Of a stretch of 64,000 bases of DNA, positions 49,244 to 64,000 are shown piece after piece. Position numbers and translations under genes: made by a program. Below the pieces are notes generated by a model. That model ran no database searches and was not told the DNA's origin. It saw only the letters and a program-made list of their open reading frames with translations. The stretch's first letter is position 1. Every line of letters begins with the position of its first letter. Source of the stretch: Balanoglossus misakiensis (taxonomy: Eukaryota; Hemichordata); NCBI GenBank assembly GCA_040954595.2, contig CM082584.2, positions 9,362,001 through 9,426,000 on the forward strand. Reading direction: 5' to 3'.

Positions 49244-52200
49244 TTAGATGAGAAAAGGCACAATGCACTTGCGCCCTCTGGGGTAGTTGCTGAACTCCCG
49301 TCTGTAGTTTCTGTGTTTTCCCTGGGCCCACACGGCCATCTGGTAGAATCCGGCCAGTGTGAACAGAGCAGCTGTGTGTATGACAGAAAGTACATGTTGA
49401 GATCAGATCCTGCTTTCAAATATGAAGTGTGTGTACCGGATATAGTTAGGTGTGTAGAATCATTAGCCGGGTTGTCAGAGTGAAAGACTGCTGTCAAAAC
49501 CAAACTATGTCATTTCCTCTTGCATGTGTCATCGTCTGCAGTTTTTAGCTCTGATTTGGGTGATACCAAGGTGATATTCCAAGAACCAATGGTTTTGATG
49601 AAACCAATGGATTAATCAAGGTTTTGATGACTCATGAAATTGTGGGCGGGGCGGTCGCCATGGTTTCAAGAATGGGGATAGAGGGCACTCTCACCTGGTA
49701 CACACTGTGTCATTATGGTGAAGCAGATCCAGGCACCAGCTTCATAAGTGTAATTCGGACAGCTGACAAAATTGAACATCTGTGTCATAGGGTTGCTGGT
49801 TGGGAAGGGGATCTTTCTCTCCTTGCTGCCAGCTGGGCGTAGATTTCTCAGCGCAACGTGTATCGAAAAGTTTCCATACTCGTTTATCTGTGCAACGACG
49901 AAACACAAAATACAGATCACCTTCGCTTTTAATTCAAGTATTTCATGGTATGAATCCGTTATTCCTACAAACAGTATGTTTTTAGAAATTGTCTTCCGAA
50001 CAATCGTGTCAGTAAGGGCAGATTTTAATCCACTGAGATTCTATGAAGAGAGATGAGAAAGAATCAACTTACCAGGAAGCCAAGCATAGCTCCATATACT
50101 TGAATATCACCTACAGAGCAGAGGACAGGAAACTACATTACTGATCAATAATTTGCTTCATGTCCTGTAAATGACTGATTCAGTTATAGATGTCTTATCT
50201 CATATTTATTCTCATAAACTTACCGGGAGATGTGTAGAGAGGGTGGTTGACATAGTACGCAACAAATGCAGCGAAACCCCAGTAATAACTACAATTCTGA
50301 AATTAGACAAGAAAACAGGAAATGCAGTAAGCTATTCCGTGAAATTCACAACGGGAGCAATTCCTTGAATATACATTTTCCTTCTTGCCATTTTGTTATC
50401 CTGCATATCAGTGTTTCTGTCAGATCTCAATGCCAGCTCCATATAGGAAGATCAACCTCCGGGCCATAAACAAGGATTAGATAGTTGCTAGTTACCTTGA
50501 AGAGATTCATAATTGGCATAGTTGCATGGGAGAAGCGGTGAACAAACTGGGTTTCTAGAAGACGTTTGGCGTAGTGAAGTGTCCAACATGCAGCAGCAAC
50601 ACTGAAATGAAAACAATAGTGTGAAATTCAACAATGCTGTTCCATTCGTTCTGCAACAGGACAAATATTGTAACACAGACCTCATCATCATTGTCGTCGT
50701 CATGATCATCACCACCACCACCAATACTGTCAACGTCACTCAAACCTTCACTTACTTTACAACTTGTGCCTTGGGTTCACTAGCTAAACTGGCTCCATAT
50801 ACAATTGCTGGTCTTGCATAAAATAACAGATAAACAACTAAGGGGCCCGCATATTCGGCTAAAAATACCTGGAAGTAAAAGAAAGATAGTACTCAAATTT
50901 TACGGGCAGATGCAAGTTTTCTGCTATCATGTTGACTGACCTCACACAACCTTCTGCCATTGCATTTTGGTTTTGCATTTTATCACAGCTGTTTTAATTT
51001 CATGTACATGTATAATGAGTTTTGATTTGACAAACTGGACTAGCCAGATTCTGCATCAGCACTACATATTGATATACAACACACCACTTACAGTCTTCCA
51101 GGAAATCTGGGGTCCTAAATCTTTAAAGTACAAAGTGCCGCCCTCCTTGATGTTCAATGATTTTAGTGTGGTTTCATCTTTCAAACTCTTTCCCTCTGAG
51201 ATACAAAAGAAAAATACGGTAATAATATTGTCATATATAATAAAAGATATGCATGGATAAGTCTGGCGCTACGTGGTTGTTGACTTTTCACTGGGAGACA
51301 TGTCATCAGTTTTGAAACACAAACATAATGGGTTACTTGGCACAAGTCCAAGACACCACCTTCTTAAACAGTTCAGTTTCTGGTCTCAGTTTCATTTACA
51401 CGTCAGTTCCAAAATTAAAGGATCAAAGTCGCCACTTATAGATTATTCATGTTTATTTTAGTCTCACAGCAAGAACTTATTTACGCTGCATTGAATGTTG
51501 AATAGTTCTCAGGGCCCTGTGCTCACTAAGACAAAAGGAGCGCCCCCAAGTGATGACTGTTTCACTCTACACACTCCCCAAAGTATGGGTTACATAATTC
51601 TTTATTCATGGAATCACGTCATCAAATATTTACGTGGGTCATGCAAGCAATGACTAAGGACGTTTCTGCAAGCTGAATACCATTTCTCAACCGATAGAGA
51701 AATCGCAAAAATATAACATCAAAAGCTGGCAACTGTCCCTTTAATGGGACCAATATAAAAATTCGTACATGTCAAAACGGAAACTGAAAGGTGACAACAA
51801 AATACTCACTTGGGTCACTTCTGTAAGATTGTCTGTCAGGATAGTATTTTTGATCTGACAAAAAAAAAGGTAATTTTAATTAAAATCAGTTTCATGGTGC
51901 AGAAACACTGCGCTGATGTACTATAGATACACAGAAATCTGGTATCATTGTGTTAATGTCTCTGACCTGACAGCTACTAACTGTTGAGCTGAGCATCAAT
52001 CAGTTACTCTCAGGGTAAACTGTACCAGTGGGGAACGTTCAGGCATGATTTGATTTCAATGCGTTGGTATTTGCAGTATGACGGTCGGCCTTGGCTTATT
52101 TCTGACCCCAATAGTATCTGTTTTGATATATGACACTGTGGCATGTACATGACGGGAGTTTCAGGTGAATACACTTCAGTGATTTTCAAGTGCACTGGTT

Positions 52201-53280
52201 GATGGTTATCGTTTCATTTATTATACTGCACTCTGTAATGATTTTTTCTGGAGGTGGTGGATGGCACTGATGAAATCTGCCTGAATGTCATGCTGACATT
52301 GGTGACACACAATAGTACTAGTACTCACTTTGTAAATGGTATCTCTGCTTGACATCATGAATGGTAGACTCAGCATTCAACTGAAATGAAAAAAAAAATT
52401 ATACATGACATCAACGTAATGCAAAAGTCAAAATATCAATGTATGCTGATCAGGTTCCTGTGCGCAAGAAACCTATATCACTACTTACTATTTCAAAGAC
52501 CTGGCCCTATGCAACACTTCCAATCTCATAAACTTCAAAATTGATTTGGGTATTAATTCTAGTATGCAAACCTTGCAAAATAAATTTACAATCTGTCAGG
52601 CTTAACTCCATGAGTTTGGCTGAAATCTGATGCACTGCTCATCAGGAAATGAAACTGGATATAAGGCTGTGAAATGTGCACCTGCTAAATTTTGTAGTAT
52701 TCTGGTTCTGCCTTCGAAGGCAAGTTTCAAATTGTCCTGAAATGCTAGTTATTCCGAGTACTATAAACTGAATCAATACATTTATAAGTATGTGTTTTCT
52801 GGTGACATTTTAAATTTGAGAATGAACGCATGTGACACCTTGTCCCAAGGATAATACATCATCATTCACCAGAATAAAATCATCAAAATCTTCCGTGGGT
52901 AAGAACAGTTGTTGCTGTTTTTATGCAATGGTCTTACTATGCAACAGAGAAGTGAAGGCAGGCGATATCATGGAAATATTTTCCAGATGACATACCATAA
53001 ATTTTAATTCCTGTTTTAAATTATTAATACAAGAACTCAAAGACAGGAAGTGGAACATACGCAGCTGGTAAGCATTTCTGATGTTAACTCCTAACATTCA
53101 CACAGACCAAAAATAAAACCACTGCATAACAACTCTCTCCCTACCAAGGCTGACAGCAACTTGATATTAATTTTTAATACTGTATGTATGTACATCTACA
53201 TGCACCATGATATATGTACACTGTTTGTACGTATGTACATATGTGTGTATGCATTTCTATGTATGTATTTTAGGACCATC

Positions 53281-53345
<65 letters not shown>

Positions 53346-53367
53346 GGAGGAGGAGGAGGAGGAGGAG

Positions 53368-53399
<32 letters not shown>

Positions 53400-53400
53400 T

Positions 53401-53448
<48 letters not shown>

Positions 53449-54006
53449 CGAAATGGTAATATAATTATCAAGTAAAACACAACCAAATCGATGTCAACAG
53501 TTTGCAACCATGTCCCTTTCATATATGTATCATCTCACCTCTGATAGTGTTGCCAGAGTTTTCCCTGACCTGGCATGTAGTATTTTGACCTAAAAAATAA
53601 TTGATTACAAAGTAAATAATTATTAACTTGGTGATTAATTTTAAATGATGAATGCATTGAAGAGAATGCATCGAATGTAGATGCATAAATTGCATAAGAA
53701 CAAATAGCAATGTACATGATGTATACCAACAATTTGAACAAAGATTAATATTCTTGTTGCAATGACAGTGCACAGCTGTCAATCTTCTTTCAGCTAGAAT
53801 GGTAAGCATTTCCCATTAGCTTGCAGATCAACGATCATGCTAAGTTATAATGCTTGTTGTACCAATGCCAAAATCAGTCTGCAAGACTTGGAACGTATAC
53901 GATCCAACACTGCGGTAAAATTGATCGCACCTTTCTGGTGATCATCGAAATACTGTAATGGGTTTGAGGATGCATGTAAACAAAAATGACCACGGCTTAC
54001 CTCCAT
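49244..54006 (-). CDS. TECR: Very-long-chain trans-2-enoyl-CoA reductase
   Basis: Eleven coding exons give 302 residues (human about 308): 54001-54006, 53539-53589, 52329-52380, 51810-51854, 51092-51195, 50756-50868, 50496-50601, 50224-50296, 50073-50110, 49695-49887, 49244-49371. Phases agree throughout. The N-terminal ubiquitin-like domain (about 1-85: [29 protein letters not shown]) is followed by [11 protein letters not shown] and [10 protein letters not shown], then membrane segments. [48 protein letters not shown] and [13 protein letters not shown] are signature blocks; the Tyr in NYTYE is near the proposed catalytic residues. The protein ends [12 protein letters not shown] catalyses the NADPH-dependent last step of very-long-chain fatty-acid elongation in the ER membrane and also acts on sphingosine-1-phosphate breakdown. 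Oddly, the first coding exon contributes only ATG GAG. The promoter is shared with the HSP40 gene. Confidence 0.97.
53281..53450. repeat. (GAT)n/(GAG)n microsatellite in a TECR intron
   Basis: About 55 triplets of GAT/ATG interrupted by a short GAG block and one TTG. Long poly-Asp, poly-Met, poly-His and poly-Ser frames arise on both strands and are artefacts. Confidence 0.95.
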
Positions 54007-54430
54007 TTTAACTTTTCAAGGCGATCGTTCGCTTTCTCTAGTCACTGTGGGTGCAACTTTTTATTTCGGGAGACATGCACAACGAACTCTCGGTATGAGG
54101 CCAAAGGTCAAAGATGTTCGATACGATTATGTGCGTGGACTCTCTCCTCCCCTGTTTTTGCAGCGACCTTTGACCCCTGTCGCACAGGAAGTGACGTATG
54201 ACCTGTTTAGAAGAAGGTTCCAGTAACTTCTACCGGTAAGTCGAACTGTGTTGTTGCCAGAATATTCGTGGCGTACCATGAGGTATATAAGCTGGTTTCA
54301 TGAGTCATTATTATAAGAAGTTCATGAGAAAACAACGGTGCAGAATATACGAGCGACTTTGACGGCAAGTACCTAGTTAACTGTTGAGAGAACCCATTTT
54401 ACTGCAAGCAAGTGTAACGCGGAAGTCAAC
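54007..54430. promoter_or_regulatory. Bidirectional TECR / HSP40 promoter with heat shock elements
   Basis: The 424 bases between the two start codons contain AGAAG-GTTCC-AGTAA-CTTCT at 54212-54231, four alternating nGAAn/nTTCn units matching 11 of 12 core positions. A two-unit element AGAAT-ATTCG lies at 54259-54268. TATATAA at 54284-54290 is oriented for the HSP40 gene, predicting a start near 54315. HSF1 binding is an inference from these motifs. Confidence 0.7.
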
Positions 54431-55797
54431 ATGGGTAAGGACTATTACAAGATATTGGGCATTTCGAAGGGCGCAACAGACGATGAGATTAAAAAGGCGT
54501 ATCGGAAGATGGCATTGAAGTACCACCCGGACAAAAACAAGGCGCGTGACGCAGAAGATAGATTTAAAGATATCGCCGAAGCGTACGAAGTTCTGAGTGA
54601 CAAAGACAAGAGAGAAATCTTCGACAGATATGGAGAAGAAGGCTTGAAGGGCGGGGTGCCCGGTGGCAGTGGCGGTGGTTCTAACTTCACGTACACTTTC
54701 AGTGGTGACCCGAGAGGCGTCTTTGAGTCCTTCTTTGGCACCTCAAACCCCTTTGACAATATGTTCAATAACATGGGAGGCGATCCGTTTGGCATGGGAG
54801 GAGGCGGTCCAATGGGCAACAGGATGGGGATGGGGTTTCCTCATCCGATGAACGAGCCGATGGACATCGATGGTGGTGGTTTCCAAGGTTATCATGGTAT
54901 GCCGGGTGGTAGTGGTCTGCCAAAAAGGCAAGACCCGCCTATCCATCACGACCTGAAAGTCTCTCTGGAAGACATTTTCAAAGGGTGCACAAAGAAAATG
55001 AAAATTACCAGGAAAGTGCACAATTACCCAGACAGGACAGCCAGAACAGAAGACAAACTCCTAGAGATTCAAGTGAAGCCTGGCTGGAAGGAAGGAACCA
55101 AAATCACTTTCCCCAAAGAAGGCGACCAGCATCACAATAGACAAGCTGCAGATATTGTCTTTACTCTCAGAGATAAACCCCACCCAACATTCAAGAGAGA
55201 TGGAAGTAATTTACTGTACACTGCCAAGATTTCACTAAGAGAGGTAAGGAATTCTATTACATGCACTGTTCATTTCACTCACACCATACATAGGCCTTCA
55301 AATAATCATGAAGCCCCACTGATGTAAGTGGAAAATATTCTCCAGTTGCATCATTGGGGCTTCACGTTCACTGGTTGATTTGAAGGCCTAATTACATGTA
55401 CTTTGTAAGTTCAAACTTGCAACTGGTTTGATTCACAGGAGACCTAAACTTTCAGCACCAAGGCCCATTATAAATCTGTCCAGTATTTGTGCCTTGGGCT
55501 TATATATATGATTACCAGTGTAAACCAGTGAGATTCTCATAATTATTTATTTTCCCCCCATAGGCGCTTTGTGGTACAACATTACAGATCCCTACAATCG
55601 ACGGAAGAATGGTTCGACTACCACTCAATGGCATTGTCAAGCCAACCACGAAACAGCGCATCTCAGGAGAGGGACTGCCGTTCCCCAAACAGCCCAGTCG
55701 GCGGGGAGATCTCATCATTGGCTTTGACATTAGATTCCCGGATGAACTCTCACAGCGAGCCAGAGAGATAATCGCGGAAACGCTGCCCAAATCGTGA
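54431..55797 (+). CDS. DNAJB1: DnaJ/HSP40 class B co-chaperone (DNAJB1/4/5 type)
   Basis: Two coding exons (54431-55243 and 55564-55797, phase 0) give 348 residues. Residues 1-70 are a J domain with the HPD motif at about 32-34 (LKYHPDKN), which stimulates HSP70 ATPase activity. A Gly/Phe/Met-rich linker (about 70-165) precedes the two beta-sandwich substrate-binding domains, starting near [21 protein letters not shown]. There is no cysteine-rich zinc domain, so this is class B. The C-terminus ([14 protein letters not shown] and the [10 protein letters not shown] dimerisation tail) matches DNAJB1/DNAJB4/DNAJB5; I cannot separate these without a tree. It acts with HSP70 in the cytosol and nucleus. 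Upstream heat shock elements and TATA at 54212-54290 suggest heat-inducible expression. Human DNAJB5 is also 348 residues. Confidence 0.97.
55291..55390. repeat. Inverted repeat inside the HSP40 intron
   Basis: The left arm at 55291-55324 (taggccttcaaat, then gaagcccca) and the right arm at 55349-55390 are complementary in two blocks separated by an extra 8-9 bases on the right side. The loop is about 24 bases. It lies just after the 5' splice site. Confidence 0.8.
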
Positions 55798-56164
55798 TAG
55801 TGCAGTATTTGCTATTTACAGTTGTGACGGGTGATGCGGAAAGTTTAGTCAGCTGGATGGCAAAGGAGATGGGGTTGCGGCAGTTTTGGAGTTGTTCGAA
55901 TGAAGTGCTACCCATTGAAGAGAACTAGCCAATTGAAGCCTAGTTCCGTATCTCTCCATTTTATAAGAGCTGCTATTATTTGTGCAAAATGACTCATGAG
56001 CACTTCTTGTCAAAAGACAGTCAGTGAATTGAGAGGAGAATGTGACACGAAACTAAGGACAAACGTCCACTTTGTATGTCTTTAGCAATACATTGTATTT
56101 ATATATTGAATCCATTTTAAGGATTTAACTTATTACTTGATGCGTCTGCTGAGCAACAGCAGCG

Positions 56165-56170
56165 AATAAA
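56165..56170 (+). terminator. Polyadenylation signal of the HSP40 gene
   Basis: AATAAA about 370 bases after the stop; a second AATAAA is at 56769-56774, so alternative 3' ends are possible. Confidence 0.5.
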
Positions 56171-58629
56171 GACAACTTGAGGAATTTTACAACCTGGTAC
56201 TATTTCGGCAACAAAATCTGCCATGTGAAACTTGTGTCTCTGACTACACGTGAATTACTCAGCCCATGTACCAGGAGAGGCTTTATTTCTTGCCCACTAT
56301 GGGTTTGTAGCAGTCTTTGTATAAAGCGAACACATCTTGGATGAATTGCATGTTATGCTAATGACTGCATGTCTGTGCACAACATTTTGATGTGGCGCCA
56401 GTGATGTATTGTAAATTTGTAATAGATGCCAGTATAATGGGAGTGTTGTCTGCTCTTTTTCTAACATGAGGAGGAAACAATGTCATGTGACGAATGCAGA
56501 ATTATGTGTTATATTTATTTTTATTGAGTTGGACACAATAGTCTATGCAGTTGTTGATTCCGGCCACTGACAGTACTGTATGGTGCGGCCCGTTTACAGA
56601 CCAGGCTACCCACAGAAGATACAGCACTGTGTGAATCCTGTCAGAAAAATCGACAGCCATTTGCATTTTATACTGTTGCATTAACTTATGTACATAATTA
56701 TGTATGTGTATAAGAAGCTTCTAAAGAGGGAGTGAATTGGAATTTTTTTTTTTTAATTACAAGCAAACAATAAATTTGCCTTTTTCATGTACATTTTTTC
56801 TCTATGGTGTTGCATTCTAGTATTATGGTCTCAGTCCCATGATTGGAGGGACTGTGTAATGGTGGAGTGTCCATGTGTTTGATAGCAGTGACCCAAGTAT
56901 GTGTAAGTGTTCAGTTTACTGCACAGTCCCTGGATATTCTTAGCATTTCATCCAATACAGCATTTGCGCATACCAGGCATTACTCCAGAGAAAAATGAAT
57001 CATGTCTGTGACAGCGCTCTCCGGTCTATAAAAATGGACCATCACCCAGAAAATACTGGTCAGATTTCCAGATGAAGCCATGATGAGTGAAATCCTTTAC
57101 ACCATGCGTCTGGCTTGTTTATCAGTCAATCTCGATTTTCTAGCGATTTTTTGATCGTTCTGGTTTGCCTAGTAGATGGCATTTTACTGAGGACTTGTTT
57201 GCAACGCATGATTTGAAATACAACTGAAAATCCTTTGATGTCGCGTTTTTGGGATTTTTCATATACACATTATTTTTGCTGAAATATATGCACAGTCACA
57301 AAATTGAAATGCCTTATTTGATTTATTCTGAATATAAAATACGCCATACTTCTAATTCCAGTCCATGAATTAGCGAAAATGAACAATACTCTGTGTACAA
57401 GAATTGTTTCACCACATCTGTGCTCTTTGTCACAAAAAATATAAAATAGCCAAAAACTTGTTTATGAATCATACAATCTACCTGAAAGTCAATAACAATG
57501 CAGTGTACATGTATGTATTTTTTTTTTCACTCAGGAAAGTTTTTTCCCTGTTTATTTATACAGGAAACTTCTATGGTTAAATATCATGATGTCTTTATTT
57601 TTTTTCAATCAAACTGACCAGAACCCATAATTACACACCATTTAAATATACATACCAATAGAATTGATACGAAAGATATTTATGGCTAAGTATTCAGTCA
57701 CACATCTCAGTAAGCTGTACTTGAAAATTCTTCAACGATGTAAAATATTGGACTTTCTGTGCTCTACTCCAGTATATCACATGATTTGTATTGTATAAAA
57801 TGTTTTCGTAAAACTTGAGATTCACAGTATTGTGATGGTAGCAGAAGGGGTAAAAAATAACAAAGCTCTCTCAATAAAACAGACCATTATCAGCAATTAA
57901 AATTCTCTGATTATGTTTATGTTTATAAAACTATAGATTCTTTTCCACTGTCCATGGTAAAATTGAGAAATTTCAAGTCAAAACACGCTGCTGTTTATTA
58001 TGCACAGTGTTAGTAGGAACCACAGCATAATGTTCAGCCACAGCTGTGGTGGACTTGCAGAAAATCCAACACTGATGTGACAATCAATATTTAAAATGAA
58101 GCGAAGGAGGTCAGCCAGCCCCCATTTGCCCAAAAAACTGTTAAAATGACACAATGCAAAAAGGTTAGAATTCCTACAATAAACTGTGCTCCTGTAGAGT
58201 TATTAAGATGTAAAGCACTGTTTTCTTAAAATTTCTATAAAAGTATAAAAATACTACATTCACAGATTTGAGTAAATTTATCAGTTGACCTTGGCAATAT
58301 TCTGCATAATTTTGACCCCTCAACTGAAAGAAAATTGACAGAGTATATATCATGTCATTGGATTGCTAGCTCACACACTGACTTCTCTGCTTAATACTTG
58401 TGGGTTTTTTTCTTTTTGTAAACCTAACACCCAGGCTTTGAAACTGATAAGGAAGCACCACTTGCACCATTGGAAACCACTGCAGTGCTGAACTGTTAGT
58501 GATAGTTGTCTATGAATAAATATGCCTACTTCAAAATGATGCCACAGAGTTATGACAGCAACTGGGCACTGAGCCATCTTTTGAACTGTGCATGCCAGTC
58601 TGTTAATTCTTGTCCTACTACTGTTGTTG

Positions 58630-58635
58630 TTTATT
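58630..58635 (-). terminator. Possible polyadenylation signal of the SYK-like gene
   Basis: AATAAA on the minus strand about 30 bases after the stop, at the edge of a (TTTG)n run. Its closeness to the stop makes more distal signals (for example near 57990) equally possible. Confidence 0.25.
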
Positions 58636-58663
58636 TGTTTGTTTGTTTGTTTGGGGGAAGACT

Positions 58664-64000
<5,337 letters not shown>

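Larger units (their letters stand above)
55798..58663. other. Convergent intergenic region between HSP40 and SYK-like genes
   Basis: About 2.9 kb of AT-rich sequence containing the HSP40 3' UTR (to at least 56170, perhaps 56775) and the kinase 3' UTR. I see no further gene or strong repeat in it. Confidence 0.5.

Noticed and set aside
53196-53522. Minus-strand poly-His/poly-Ser frame and plus-strand poly-Asp/poly-Met frames
   Set aside because: All are translations of the (GAT)n/(GAG)n microsatellite inside a TECR intron.

Overview
The window is metazoan nuclear DNA: multi-exon genes with GT-AG introns, canonical polyadenylation signals, large gene-poor stretches, microsatellites and short inverted repeats. 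A ciliary gene (CFAP57), a SYK-type tandem-SH2 tyrosine kinase, a class A GPCR and EGF-only secreted proteins point to a bilaterian animal. Compact introns, lack of obvious CpG depletion and protein divergence suggest an invertebrate, for example a lancelet, hemichordate or mollusc. I cannot name the species. I rebuilt the gene models by hand from splice-site consensus, intron phase and protein-family resemblance; every recognised model closes in frame.

Layout: (1) 448-3566 (+) secreted protein made only of three EGF repeats, behind a TATA promoter. (2) 5281-6875 (-) and 15550-17052 (-), two paralogous patatin-like phospholipases with the same four-coding-exon plan; the first ends in a CAAX prenylation box. 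Between them lie 8.5 kb with no recognisable gene, a ~131-bp tandem repeat and a hairpin-forming inverted repeat. (3) 19518-20713 (+) EXOSC3, an RNA exosome cap subunit. (4) 21817-22629 (+) a tentative small secreted protein. (5) 23941-28858 (-) an orphan class A GPCR with altered DRY, CWxP and NPxxY motifs. (6) about 9.7 kb (28859-38574) with no convincing gene. (7) ALKBH7 (-, 38575-40029) head-to-head with CFAP57 (+, 41126-47642); the shared interval holds an RFX X-box-like site. (8) TECR (-, 49244-54006) head-to-head with a DNAJB1/4/5-type HSP40 (+, 54431-55797); the 424-bp shared interval holds heat shock elements and a TATA box. (9) 58664-64000 (-) a SYK-family kinase whose 5' end lies beyond the window.

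The genes are mostly functionally unrelated neighbours (RNA decay, mitochondrial dioxygenase, cilium, fatty-acid elongation, chaperone, signalling). The local logic lies in two divergent promoter pairs and one duplicated lipase pair. I found no CRISPR array, operon, rRNA, confident tRNA or intact transposon.
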